A DNA stretch of 64,000 nucleotides, taken from contig CACYYG010000009.1 of the NCBI GenBank assembly GCA_902778535.1, positions 124,001 through 188,000 of the forward strand, written 5' to 3'. Position 1 is the first letter of the stretch, and every line of letters starts with the position of its first letter. Of this stretch, positions 7,594 to 16,132 are shown one piece after another. This stretch comes from an uncultured Prevotellaceae bacterium (GTDB lineage: Bacteria; Bacteroidota; Bacteroidia; Bacteroidales; Bacteroidaceae). The notes beneath the pieces were generated by a model. The model saw only the letters and a list, made by a program, of their open reading frames with translations. It searched no databases and was not told the DNA's origin. Both the position numbers and the translations under genes were made by a program.

Positions 7594-8721
7594 ATGAAGA
7601 GAGTAATATTTGCAGCCATGCTCGCAGTGGGACTGCTGACGGCATGTAACAACAGTAACAAACAAACTACAGACAACAATATGAAACAGGAATTGACGCT
7701 GACTCAGGAGTGGGACAAGGTGTTTCCTCTGAGCGAGAAAGTGAACCACCGTAAGGTGACGTTTGAAACACAGTATGGCCTGACGCTGGCGGCAGACCTC
7801 TACACGCCCAAAGATGCCGAAGGAAAACTGGCTGCTATTGCCATAAGCGGCCCATTCGGAGCCACAAAGGAGCAGTCGAGCGGGCTCTATGCCATGCGAA
7901 TGGCAGAGCGTGGCTTCGTGACGCTGGCCTTCGACCCTTCGTACACTGGCGAGAGCAGCGGTGAACCCCGCCGCACGGCTTCACCCGACATCAATACCGA
8001 GGATTTCATGGCTGCCGTTGATTACCTGTCGCAGTTGGAGAACGTCGATGCTGAGAAGATTGGCATCATCGGCATCTGCGGATGGGGAGGCATCGCCCTG
8101 AATGCTGCCGCTGCCGACCCGCGCATCAAGGCTACGGTGGCCAGCACGATGTACGACATGACCCGTGTCAGCGGTAACGGCTACTTTGACAGCGAGGACA
8201 AGGAGGAGTCGCGCCATGCTGCACGTGAGGCTCTCGCCAAACAGCGTCTGGCAGATCCAAAGGCAATGGCTGGAGGTGTTGTTGACCCCCTACCCGACGA
8301 CGCTCCCCAGTTTGTGAAGGACTACTATGACTATTATAAGACTCCGCGTGGCTATCATGCCCGCTCAGGCAACTCCAACGACGGCTGGCGCGCCATCGGT
8401 ACCCAGGCATACTCCAATGCCCGCTTCCTCTACTACATCAACGAGATTCGCTCAGCCGTCCTCGTGATGCACGGCGAGAAGGCCCACTCGCGCTATTTTG
8501 GCGAAGCTGCCTACAAATACATGGTGGAAGGTCAGGCCGAGGGTTACAACTTTGCCGGCAAGCCCAATCCCGTTCCTGAAAACAAGCAACTGCTCATCAT
8601 TCCCGGTGCCTCGCATTGCGACCTCTACGATGGCGGTTACACTGAGCTCGTCGGCAAGGGAGAAGCCAAGAATTTGATTCCCTGGGACGAGCTGGAAGAA
8701 TTCTTTAAGACCAATCTCTAA
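7594..8721 (+). CDS. alpha/beta hydrolase lipoprotein (YcjY/dienelactone hydrolase-like)
   Basis: 375 residues. The lipoprotein signal has lipobox LTAC. The body is an alpha/beta hydrolase of the YcjY-like group: nucleophile elbow GICGWGG, with Cys in the nucleophile position as in dienelactone hydrolases; acid region after 'AVLVMHGEKAHS'; catalytic His in PGASHCDLYD near the C-terminus. Such proteins lie beside AraC regulators and aldo/keto reductases in many Bacteroidetes. The next gene, an AraC regulator, begins one base after this stop, so the two are one operon. Substrate unknown. Confidence 0.88.
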   Translation: MKRVIFAAMLAVGLLTACNNSNKQTTDNNMKQELTLTQEWDKVFPLSEKVNHRKVTFETQYGLTLAADLYTPKDAEGKLAAIAISGPFGATKEQSSGLYAMRMAERGFVTLAFDPSYTGESSGEPRRTASPDINTEDFMAAVDYLSQLENVDAEKIGIIGICGWGGIALNAAAADPRIKATVASTMYDMTRVSGNGYFDSEDKEESRHAAREALAKQRLADPKAMAGGVVDPLPDDAPQFVKDYYDYYKTPRGYHARSGNSNDGWRAIGTQAYSNARFLYYINEIRSAVLVMHGEKAHSRYFGEAAYKYMVEGQAEGYNFAGKPNPVPENKQLLIIPGASHCDLYDGGYTELVGKGEAKNLIPWDELEEFFKTNL

Positions 8722-8722
8722 T

Positions 8723-9625
8723 ATGGCCGGGAAGAGGATTATCCAAATAGATTCCATCGACGCATACAATAAAATGTATGGCTGGGAGACGCTGCACCCA
8801 TTGGTGACGGTGGTAAACCACCCCGAGCCGTTGGTTGACCTGAACCACTCGCGACTGAACTACGGGCTCTATGCCCTGTTCCTGAAGCAGGGCGAGGGCT
8901 GCTCGATACGCTACGGACGCGAGAAATACGACTATCAGGAGGGTACGGTCGTGAGCTTCAAGCCTGGGCAGGTTGTAGAGGTGGAATGGGACGAGTCGAA
9001 GCCTATGCCGCCCTCACGAGGGCTGTTGTTCCATCCTGACCTGATCTATGGCACGCCTTTGGCCAAGCGCATCCACGACTATACCTTCTTCGACTACGAC
9101 CAGCGCGAGGCCCTGCACCTCTCGGAGCGTGAACAGCGCATCGTCAGCGACCTGCTCAGCAGCATCGAGGAGGAACTGCAGCACCCTGTTGACAAGCACT
9201 CGCAGCGCCTTATCACCGATGCCATCGGCCTGCTGCTCGACTACTGCATGCGCTATTACGACCGCCAGTTCATCACCCGCCACAAGGCGAACAGCGACAT
9301 TATGACCCGCTTCCAGCACAATCTGGAGGCGTATTTCCGCAGTGGCGAGGCCGAGCGCATGGGGTTGCCCTCTGTAGCCTACTTCGCAGAGAAGGTTTTT
9401 CTCTCGCCAGGTTATTTCGGCGACCTCATCAAGAAAGAGACAGGACTCACGGCTCAGCGCTACATCCAGAACAAGGTCATCGACCTCTCTAAGCAGTACG
9501 TGACAGACAAGGAGCTGACTATCAATCAGGTGGCCTACAAACTCGGCTTCCAGTATCCCCAGCACTTCACAAGGCTGTTTAAGAAGGAGGTTGGCATGAC
9601 ACCGAGCGAATACCGACTCTCCTGA
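8723..9625 (+). CDS. AraC family transcriptional regulator
   Basis: 300 residues. The N-terminal part (about 20-120) is a cupin-like sensor domain (TLHPLVTVV, then 'YDYQEGTVVSFKPGQVV'), and the last 100 residues carry the double helix-turn-helix: 'VFLSPGYFGDLIKKETG' and the closing signature 'QVAYKLGFQYPQHFTRLFKKEVGMTPSEYR'. It starts one base after the hydrolase stop and is therefore co-expressed with it. Matching direct repeats before 7594 and 6057 suggest that it controls its own operon and the cyclophilin-like lipoprotein. The ligand is unknown. Confidence 0.9.
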   Translation: MAGKRIIQIDSIDAYNKMYGWETLHPLVTVVNHPEPLVDLNHSRLNYGLYALFLKQGEGCSIRYGREKYDYQEGTVVSFKPGQVVEVEWDESKPMPPSRGLLFHPDLIYGTPLAKRIHDYTFFDYDQREALHLSEREQRIVSDLLSSIEEELQHPVDKHSQRLITDAIGLLLDYCMRYYDRQFITRHKANSDIMTRFQHNLEAYFRSGEAERMGLPSVAYFAEKVFLSPGYFGDLIKKETGLTAQRYIQNKVIDLSKQYVTDKELTINQVAYKLGFQYPQHFTRLFKKEVGMTPSEYRLS

Positions 9626-9639
9626 ATGACACTACTTCC

Positions 9640-9822
9640 TTATAAAAGCAGAGGGAGTAACACCATCTTGCCACCAATCTGACCCGGAGCAACACACATC
9701 AGCGCATGGCGGTGCAGGACATATTGCAGCTGTCCGTACGAGAGATCTTCCAGTTCCTCATCGCCGATAAACATACCATAAACATCATAGTTGTTGAGCG
9801 AGTGGCAAACGCTAAAGATATG
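9640..9822 (-). pseudogene. remnant of an AraC-type N-terminal sensor domain
   Basis: Read on the minus strand, 9822-9640 gives about 60 open codons ending in TAA, with residues FSVCHSLNNYDVYG, then ELEDLSYGQLQYV and CVAPGQIGGK. This is the pattern of the sensor domain in Bacteroidetes AraC regulators (compare KPGQVV in the intact protein just upstream). The 5' end of the frame collides with the start of the aldo/keto reductase, so no start codon or DNA-binding half remains. It is most likely the leftover of a deleted divergent regulator gene. Confidence 0.6.
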
Positions 9823-10755
9823 AGTAAGATTGCATTAGGAACCTGGGCTTGGGGCGCAGGAGCATTCGGCGGAGATGCCGTGTTTGGGAGCAAGACCGAC
9901 GTAGAGAACCTGAAGCCTGTGTTTGACGCAGCCATGAAAGCAGGGTTGAACCTGTGGGACACGGCCACCGTCTATGGCATGGGTGAGTCGGAGAAGATTC
10001 TCGGAACATTTGTGGCAGGCGAGAAACGTGAGACGGTGGAGGTGTCAACCAAGTTTACCCCGCAGCTTGCTGAAGTATATGAAAACAGCGTGGAGAAGAT
10101 GGCCAATGCCTCCATCGAGCGCATGGGTTGCGACTATATCGACATCTATTGGATTCACAACCCGATGGACGTGGAGCGCTGGACGCCAGGACTGATTCCC
10201 CTGTTGCAGTCGGGAAAGGTGAAGCGTGTGGGCGTGTCAAACCACAACATTGCCGAAATCAAGCGTGCCAACGAAATCTTGGGCGAGGCAGGCTTCAAGG
10301 TAAGTGCCGTGCAGAACCACTTCTCGCTGCTCTACCGTTCGTCGGAGAAAGGCGGCGTGTTGGACTATTGCAAGGAGAACGGCATTGAGTTCTGGGCATA
10401 CATGGTGCTGGAGCAGGGAGCTCTCTCTGGTAAATACAATAAGGAAAACCCGCTGCCCGAGGAGAGCGACCGCGGCAAGAAGTATAACCCCGTGCTGCCA
10501 CAACTGGAGGCACTGACCAACGAGATGACCGCCATCGGAAAGAAATATGGTGCCTCGTGCTCGCAGATTGGTATCGCATGGGCCATCGCTAAGGGAACGC
10601 TGCCCATCATTGGAGCCACGAAGGAGCGTCACGTCGTCGAGGCTGCCGAAGCCGCCAAGATTCAACTGACTGCTGAGGAAATGTCTAAGCTCGAAGCACT
10701 TGCCGATGCCACAGGCATTGACACCCGTGGCGGTTGGGAACACAGTATGGAGTAG
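9820..10755 (+). CDS. aldo/keto reductase
   Basis: 311 residues from the ATG at 9820 (MSKIALGTWAWG). A longer frame back to 9706 only reads through the antisense araC remnant and is not used. The aldo/keto reductase tetrad is visible: Asp in LWDTATVYG, Tyr in the same motif, Lys in VSTKF and His in YWIHNP. C-terminal cofactor motifs follow (PIIGATKERHVVEAAEA). It is a (beta/alpha)8 NADPH-dependent carbonyl reductase, probably cytoplasmic since no signal peptide is present. It leads a run of four more genes at short spacing. Confidence 0.9.
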   Translation: MSKIALGTWAWGAGAFGGDAVFGSKTDVENLKPVFDAAMKAGLNLWDTATVYGMGESEKILGTFVAGEKRETVEVSTKFTPQLAEVYENSVEKMANASIERMGCDYIDIYWIHNPMDVERWTPGLIPLLQSGKVKRVGVSNHNIAEIKRANEILGEAGFKVSAVQNHFSLLYRSSEKGGVLDYCKENGIEFWAYMVLEQGALSGKYNKENPLPEESDRGKKYNPVLPQLEALTNEMTAIGKKYGASCSQIGIAWAIAKGTLPIIGATKERHVVEAAEAAKIQLTAEEMSKLEALADATGIDTRGGWEHSME

Positions 10756-10769
10756 ACCCACACCCAGGG

Positions 10770-11756
10770 ATGAAAAGGATTCGGACTATTCTATTTGCAA
10801 TGATACTTGCAACTTCGACAATGGCTCAGAGCGTGGTGGATGTGCATAGCCACATCATCACTCCTGAGTTTGTCTCGTCACTCGAACGTGAGGGACGACT
10901 GACGGATGAGGGATTCCCTTTGCCAAAATACGACGTAGAGAGTCATCTCAGATGGATGGAAGAAGCAGGTGTGCAGACATCGGTGCTGACGTTGGCGGCT
11001 CCGCAGCCGACATCAGCCGATGTGGTGAGACAAACCAATGAGGCCGCCGCTCGCGTCAAAAAGGAGCACCCTGGCAGATTCCTGTTCTGTGCTGCCCTAC
11101 CGCTGCCTGATGTTTCGAAAGCCCTTGAAGAGGCGAAGTATGCACTCGATGTGCTAAAGGCCGACGGCATCAAGTTGGCAACTAATGTTGGCGGACAGTA
11201 TCTTGGCGCACCAGAACTCGACACACTCTTTACATTCCTGAACGAGCGTAAGGCCGTGGTGATTCTGCATCCACATCGTCCTGAGCCTGTCAACCGTCAG
11301 GTCATGCAGCAGACGCCGCTTGCCATGCAGGAATACCTCGCTGAGACCACACGCGCCGTCGCGAATATGATTTCACGAAATGTATTGGCTCGCTATAATC
11401 ATATCAAGGTGGTGGTGCCTCATTGCGGAGCCTATCTGCCACTGGCCGTGCCTCGCATGAAGTCGCTTACTCCCGTGATGCAGGCGAACAAGATGGTAGG
11501 TGAAATCGACTACGAAGCCAACCTTCGCGCCCTCTACTACGACCTTGCCGGAGCACACTCTCCCGAGGTTATCCGCATGCTGCTCACCATCACCACACCC
11601 GATCATCTGCTCTATGGCTCCGACTATCCATACGTCGCGCCACAGGTGCTTACGCAAAGCCTTGCAAGGATGAAGCAATATTTAAGCGACGAGACAGACC
11701 TCGCACCATTTCGCGAGATGATTCTCTACAAGAATGCCTATCAGATATTCAAATAA
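10770..11756 (+). CDS. exported amidohydrolase family protein (ACMSD/amidohydrolase_2-like)
   Basis: About 328 residues from the ATG at 10770, which is preceded by AGGGA and opens a signal peptide ending STMAQ. Metal ligands of an amidohydrolase TIM barrel are visible: VDVHSH near the mature N-terminus, ILHPHRPE in the middle, VVPHCGAYLP, and the late Asp in LLYGSDYPY. The group includes ACMSD-type decarboxylases and lactone hydrolases. An exported form is unusual for that family but recurs in Bacteroidetes beside flavodoxin and aldo/keto reductase genes. Substrate unknown. Confidence 0.82.
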   Translation: MKRIRTILFAMILATSTMAQSVVDVHSHIITPEFVSSLEREGRLTDEGFPLPKYDVESHLRWMEEAGVQTSVLTLAAPQPTSADVVRQTNEAAARVKKEHPGRFLFCAALPLPDVSKALEEAKYALDVLKADGIKLATNVGGQYLGAPELDTLFTFLNERKAVVILHPHRPEPVNRQVMQQTPLAMQEYLAETTRAVANMISRNVLARYNHIKVVVPHCGAYLPLAVPRMKSLTPVMQANKMVGEIDYEANLRALYYDLAGAHSPEVIRMLLTITTPDHLLYGSDYPYVAPQVLTQSLARMKQYLSDETDLAPFREMILYKNAYQIFK

Positions 11757-11759
11757 CAA

Positions 11760-12470
11760 ATGTATATGAAAAAAATGATATTTCTAGTTTGTGCCATGCT
11801 AACATTGCTGTTTACAGACGCAACGGCAAAAACGCTTGTGGTGTACTATAGTTATACGGGCAATTGCCGTGAGATTGTGACTACGCTGACAAGCCAGATT
11901 GAAGCTGATGTGCTGGAGATTCAACCAGCCGAGAAAGGACTCAAGTACGATGCCAATGGCTATGCCCTCGGCACTCAGTTGCTGAATGACATCAAGGCCA
12001 ACCCCAACAATGCCAACAGCTATCCTGACATCGATCCCGTGTCTACATCGCTGAATGACTATCAAACTATCATTATTGTCACCCCGCTGTGGTGGAGCCA
12101 GATGGCAGCCATCATGCAGACATACCTGTTCAACTACGGTTCACAGATGGCAGGCAAGAATGTCGGCCTTATTGTATCGAGTGCCAGCAGCGGCATCAGC
12201 GGCGTGGTTGCCGACTGCAAGCGGCTTGTTCCTGACGGTAAATACTTCAGCCTGAATCTTTGGATCAACCACTCCAATCACTCAAATCGTGCGACACTGA
12301 TTCAGAACTGGCTTACTGCCGTAAACTACAACACTTTAACCAGCATCAGCGAGACCAAAACCAAAGCAGCAACAACCTTCTCTCCCATCCACGACTTGAG
12401 CGGCAGGCCGTTGACGGAGGAGCCTGCAAAGGGCATTTATATTAAAAACGGCAAAAAGATGAAAAAATGA
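11760..12470 (+). CDS. exported flavodoxin-like protein with C-terminal sorting-type tail
   Basis: 236 residues; the start may instead be the second ATG at 11766, which gives a cleaner signal peptide. A flavodoxin fold follows: FMN-phosphate loop VVYYSYTGNCREI, then 'IIIVTPLWWSQMAA' and 'VGLIVSSASSGISG'. About 45 C-terminal residues beyond the flavodoxin core end in DLSGRPL...KGIYIKNGKK, the shape of the short Prevotella type IX secretion tail. Flavodoxin folds outside the cytoplasm are uncommon. The gene starts 3 bp after the amidohydrolase stop and overlaps the next gene by 4 bp. Confidence 0.82.
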   Translation: MYMKKMIFLVCAMLTLLFTDATAKTLVVYYSYTGNCREIVTTLTSQIEADVLEIQPAEKGLKYDANGYALGTQLLNDIKANPNNANSYPDIDPVSTSLNDYQTIIIVTPLWWSQMAAIMQTYLFNYGSQMAGKNVGLIVSSASSGISGVVADCKRLVPDGKYFSLNLWINHSNHSNRATLIQNWLTAVNYNTLTSISETKTKAATTFSPIHDLSGRPLTEEPAKGIYIKNGKKMKK

Positions 12471-12883
12471 TGAGACAATTTATAATAGCAACAATGATGG
12501 CATTATCTGCTTGCATAGCAAAGGCACAGAATGAAGGATTGGTTTGTATGGGAGAGACAATGATTGTCCGACTTGCTGAAATCGAAGTCTTTCCGCAGTA
12601 TCTAACGGAGTATCTATCGTATGCCAACGAGGTGGATCGTCTGAGCGTGGAACGGGAGCCAGGTGTCGTCTGTCTGTTTCCGATGCAGAGTGCCGATGAC
12701 TCCACAAAGATTCGTATCCTCGAAATCTATGCCTCAGAGGAAGCCTATCAGCAGCACTTGAAGACCGACCATTTCCAGAAATACAAGCAGGGCACGCTGC
12801 ACATGGTGAAAGACCTGAAACTGCCCACGATGAAACCACTCGACCCCGAGACAATGAAACTGATATTCAAAAAACAAAGATAA
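12467..12883 (+). CDS. exported antibiotic biosynthesis monooxygenase-fold (ABM) protein
   Basis: 138 residues. The start ATGA overlaps the flavodoxin stop by 4 bp, indicating translational coupling. Residues 1-21 form a signal peptide. The rest is a single ABM domain, a small ferredoxin-like dimer: 'MIVRLAEIEVFPQYLTEYL', the turn 'EPGVVCLFPMQS', and 'ILEIYASEEAYQQHLKTDHFQKY' with the conserved His. Such domains act as quinol monooxygenases or bind quinones. The context suggests a redox role outside the cytoplasm. Confidence 0.8.
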   Translation: MMRQFIIATMMALSACIAKAQNEGLVCMGETMIVRLAEIEVFPQYLTEYLSYANEVDRLSVEREPGVVCLFPMQSADDSTKIRILEIYASEEAYQQHLKTDHFQKYKQGTLHMVKDLKLPTMKPLDPETMKLIFKKQR

Positions 12884-12924
12884 TATGGGGGGCTGCAAAA
12901 AGAAACAAGTAACACAGAATAACA

Positions 12925-13929
12925 ATGAAAAGAATCGTTTTATTTTTAATCACATTATTAACTATGGCAACAGTAGAAGCACAGACGCTGACGGAACGTC
13001 AGCGGGGTTTAGCTGCATGTGCCTGTCTGATGGCACAGGGCGATATGGAACGTTTGGAGCCTGCCGTGCGTATGGCGCTCGATGGTGGAGCAACCATCAA
13101 CGAACTTAAAGAGGCTTTCTCACAACTCTATGCCTACACTGGATTCCCCAGAAGCCTGAACGCGCTAGGCATACTGAGCAAGGTTTTGGAAAACAAACAG
13201 CCTAACTGGCAGGAGGGCAAGCCCTGGACGCGACCCGCCGAATGGGACGATGCCAAGAAAGCATACGAACTGGGCACAAAGAATCAGACACAGCTCTCAG
13301 GACAGCCTTTCAACTATGAGTTCTGCCCGCAGGACGACTACTACTTGAAGTCTCACCTCTTCGGTGACATTTTTGCCGGCAACCAGCTCTCTGCTGCCGA
13401 CCGCGAGATTGTGACCGTTGCTGCGCTGAGCGGTCTCGAAGGTGTAGCGCCCCAACTCGCAGCCCACAAGAAGGGTGCGGTGAACATGGGCAACTCGCAG
13501 CAGTTGGTCGAAGAACTCTGCCGCTGGCTTTGTGACGAGGGCTATACCCTGAGCACCAAATGGCCCAAGGGCGAGCCTAATCCTTACGGCAAGTATTTCA
13601 TTGGTCAGAGCTATCTGGCCGATGTCGGTGGTGGTGTGATGAACGTGACCTTCGAACCTCGCTGCCGCAACAACTGGCACATCCACCACAAACAGGTGCA
13701 GGTATTGATTTGCGTCGCCGGCCGCGGATGGTATCAGGAATGGGGCAAGGAACCACAGGAGATGACTCCCGGCACTGTCATCGCCATCCCTGCCGAGGTG
13801 AAACACTGGCACGGAGCACAGAAAGACTCATGGTTCCAGCACCTGACATATCATAAGGATGTGCAGGATGGAGCCAGCAACGAGTGGTGTGAGCCAGTGA
13901 ATGATGCCACCTATAATGCCCTGAAGTAA
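12925..13929 (+). CDS. exported carboxymuconolactone decarboxylase-cupin fusion
   Basis: 334 residues: signal peptide (1-20, ending EAQ), a first CMD-type segment (about 25-110, TERQRGLAACACLMAQGD), a second CMD half (about 145-215, FAGNQLSAADREIVTVAALSGL) and a C-terminal cupin (about 235-334, with NNWHIHHKQVQVL and AIPAEVKHWHGA, which provide metal-binding His). Related fusions are described as peroxide- or quinone-linked reductases or lactone enzymes, but no single activity can be assigned. It ends the run that starts at 9820; there is a 41-bp gap to the ABM gene. Confidence 0.85.
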   Translation: MKRIVLFLITLLTMATVEAQTLTERQRGLAACACLMAQGDMERLEPAVRMALDGGATINELKEAFSQLYAYTGFPRSLNALGILSKVLENKQPNWQEGKPWTRPAEWDDAKKAYELGTKNQTQLSGQPFNYEFCPQDDYYLKSHLFGDIFAGNQLSAADREIVTVAALSGLEGVAPQLAAHKKGAVNMGNSQQLVEELCRWLCDEGYTLSTKWPKGEPNPYGKYFIGQSYLADVGGGVMNVTFEPRCRNNWHIHHKQVQVLICVAGRGWYQEWGKEPQEMTPGTVIAIPAEVKHWHGAQKDSWFQHLTYHKDVQDGASNEWCEPVNDATYNALK

Positions 13930-13968
13930 TAATTGGAAACAAACGATACTGGCATCTAAATCACGCAG

Positions 13969-15012
13969 TTAACTATTCTTTTTATAGCTCTGAACAGCCC
14001 AACAACCCATCAGCGTACCGATGCCCGCAAGGGCTAAGACCTGATGGGCTGTTTCGTGCAAGCCGCCACCGCGGATGAAGACGGTGCGGATGGCATCAAT
14101 AAAATAGTGCATAGGGTTGATGTAGGTGGTCAGATAAGCCCACTGGGGCATGGAGCGTGTGGGAGTGAAGAGTCCTGAGAGCAGCATGATGCTCACTACA
14201 AAGAACCACATGACGAACATAGCCTGTTGCATGGTGTCAGAATAGTTGGACACGATGAGCCCGAACGACGAAAAGAACAGCGCCAGCAGCATGGCAAGTA
14301 CATAGATGAGCCACACTGGACCCGCAGGCACAATGCCATAGACGAGCCACGCCAGCAGCAGGCACACGGTGATGACAAACAGCGCAATGAGCCAGTAAGG
14401 GATGAGCTTGGCCAGTATGAACGACCACTTCGAGACAGGCGTGACGTTGATCTGTTCGATGGTACCGGCCTCTTTCTCTCCAACGATGTTGAGTGTGGGC
14501 AGGAAGCCCGTCATCAGCATCATCACAATGGCAAAAAGCGCGGGAATCATGAAGAGTTTATAGTTCTGGCCCTTGTTGTATAGGATAAGAGGTGAGGGGT
14601 GAGACGTGAGGGGTGCAAGGCGAGAGGTGACTATTTGCGAGAGATAGGCGCTGCCCATCGCTCCCTTAGTGCCGTTGACGGCATTGGCGGCAATGAGATA
14701 CTTGCCATCACGAATCTCAAGAATCACGTCTGCCCTACCCTTCTCTACGTCTTTCATCGCCTCAGCGTATGTGGCCTTCTGCCCGCCGAAGATGAAATAG
14801 TTGGAGGCAGCAATCTGCTGTACCAGTCGCTGCGACTCCACGGTGTGGTCAATGTCAACCACATCCACCACGATGTTCTTCACTTCCATCTGCATCACCC
14901 ACGGCATCACGCACATGATGACGATGGGAAACATGATGATGAGTTTGGGAAGAAACGCATTGCGACGTATCTGCAGGAACTCCTTTTGTATGAGATATTT
15001 CAGCGTCATCAA
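13969..15012 (-). CDS. ABC-2 type permease (YhhJ-like), second subunit
   Basis: 347 residues: one N-terminal membrane segment (about 22-42), a large extracytoplasmic domain to about residue 175, then five membrane segments in the last 170 residues. The shape is that of ABC-2 permeases of the YhhS/YhhJ or drug-export type. It follows the first permease gene by 12 bp in an efflux operon running from 19756 down to 13969. The external domain carries a low-complexity insert (residues PLTSHPSPL), encoded by a G-rich repeat at 14591-14630. Confidence 0.88.
   Translation of the reverse strand: MMTLKYLIQKEFLQIRRNAFLPKLIIMFPIVIMCVMPWVMQMEVKNIVVDVVDIDHTVESQRLVQQIAASNYFIFGGQKATYAEAMKDVEKGRADVILEIRDGKYLIAANAVNGTKGAMGSAYLSQIVTSRLAPLTSHPSPLILYNKGQNYKLFMIPALFAIVMMLMTGFLPTLNIVGEKEAGTIEQINVTPVSKWSFILAKLIPYWLIALFVITVCLLLAWLVYGIVPAGPVWLIYVLAMLLALFFSSFGLIVSNYSDTMQQAMFVMWFFVVSIMLLSGLFTPTRSMPQWAYLTTYINPMHYFIDAIRTVFIRGGGLHETAHQVLALAGIGTLMGCWAVQSYKKNS
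14591..14630. repeat. purine-rich tandem repeat inside a permease gene
   Basis: Two and a half copies of a GTGAGGGGTGAGAC-like unit. It lies in frame in the external loop of the permease, just before the membrane-proximal 'ILYNKG' segment, and adds about 13 Pro/Ser/Leu-rich residues. Confidence 0.6.
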
Positions 15013-15024
15013 TTCTTAAATTCT

Positions 15025-16128
15025 TTAATTCTTCAATCTTACATTAAACTTCTTCAGTGCAATGGCCAGCAGTACCACCGTCATGCCCGCCAGCACAGTC
15101 ACCTCGCGAGCCACTTCGCCTATGCCGACACCCATAATCATCAGTTTGCGCATGGCCTGGATATAGTAGCGAGGCGGCACGATGGCTGACAGCCATTGCA
15201 GGACAGTAGGCATCGACTCCACAGGAAACAGCATGCCCGACAGCATCACCACGGGCATCAGCAGTACCATTGCCGAGAGCAGCAGAGCCACGAGCTGTGT
15301 CCGTGCCACGTTGGAGATGAGCAATCCTAACGAGAGCGCCAATAATATATACAAGATACTCACAGCCAGAATCCAGAACAGCGATCCAGCCAGAGGCACG
15401 CCCAGCACGAAACGCGCCATCAGCAGGATGGTGACGAGGATGCCAAAAGCCAGCACCAGATAGGGCACCGCCTTAGCGACGATCACCATCAGTGGCTTGA
15501 CTGGTGATGCCAGCAGCACCTCCATCGTACCCTTCTCTTTCTCGCGAACGATGGATATCGAGGTCATCATGGCACAGATGAGCATCAGCAGCATACCCAT
15601 GATGGCAGGCACAAAGTTATAAGCCGACTTCATCTGGGGGTTGTATAGAAGCCTCACCCCCTGCCCCTCTCCGATTGGAGAGGGGAGTGAATAGTGTTTG
15701 CTGTCAACTGGCTGAGATAGTATGCTTTGAGCATAGGTGGTCCATTGCTGTGCCATATTGGGGTCGCTGCCATCAACCATGATTTGCCACTGAAGGTTTC
15801 TGCTCCCCTCACCCTTTGGAGAGGGGCTGGGGGTGAGGCTTATATCCGCCTTCTGACTGCGAATGAGTTGCTCGGCCTCCTGAGGTGTGCTCACCGTCTG
15901 CGTGATCATAAAATATTCCGATTGCGCCAGTCGTTCCACTGCCTGCTGTGTAAGGGGCGACATCTCTGACGTGACCACCACCGTACGCACATTCTTCACA
16001 TCGGTGGTGATGGCAAAACCGAAAAGAAACATCAGCACCACCGGCATGCCGAAGAGTATCAGCATCGTGCGTTTGTCGCGCAGGATGTGCTTGGCTTCCT
16101 TGATTACAAATGCTCTGAACTGTTTCAT
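15025..16128 (-). CDS. ABC-2 type permease, first subunit
   Basis: 367 residues from the ATG at 16128 (MKQFRAFVIKEAKH), which lies 4 bp after the ATPase stop; an in-frame extension to 16179 would run into the ATPase gene. Layout: one membrane segment, an external domain of about 160 residues, then five segments. Two short inserts (LTPSPSPKGEG and LPSPIGEGQG) interrupt the external domain. Each is encoded by a copy of the same 38-bp repeat. It probably pairs with the following permease as a heterodimer. Confidence 0.88.
   Translation of the reverse strand: MKQFRAFVIKEAKHILRDKRTMLILFGMPVVLMFLFGFAITTDVKNVRTVVVTSEMSPLTQQAVERLAQSEYFMITQTVSTPQEAEQLIRSQKADISLTPSPSPKGEGSRNLQWQIMVDGSDPNMAQQWTTYAQSILSQPVDSKHYSLPSPIGEGQGVRLLYNPQMKSAYNFVPAIMGMLLMLICAMMTSISIVREKEKGTMEVLLASPVKPLMVIVAKAVPYLVLAFGILVTILLMARFVLGVPLAGSLFWILAVSILYILLALSLGLLISNVARTQLVALLLSAMVLLMPVVMLSGMLFPVESMPTVLQWLSAIVPPRYYIQAMRKLMIMGVGIGEVAREVTVLAGMTVVLLAIALKKFNVRLKN
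15650..15687 (+). repeat. 38-bp palindromic repeat, copy A, in frame in permease
   Basis: Contains CCCCTCTCC-gatt-GGAGAGGGG, a perfect 9-bp stem. It encodes a SLPSPIGEGQG-like insert on the minus strand. Copy B (15803-15840) is the same element in opposite orientation. Confidence 0.75.
15803..15840 (-). repeat. 38-bp palindromic repeat, copy B, in frame in permease
   Basis: Inverse copy of 15650-15687 with a few differences at the hairpin loop. It encodes a LTPSPSPKGEG insert, a peptide I recognise as a frequent in-frame insertion in Bacteroidetes proteins. Confidence 0.75.
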
Positions 16129-16132
16129 ACGC

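Noticed and set aside
9706-9819. Upstream extension of the aldo/keto reductase
   Set aside because: The extra 38 residues read antisense to an araC remnant; the family N-terminus begins at the ATG at 9820.
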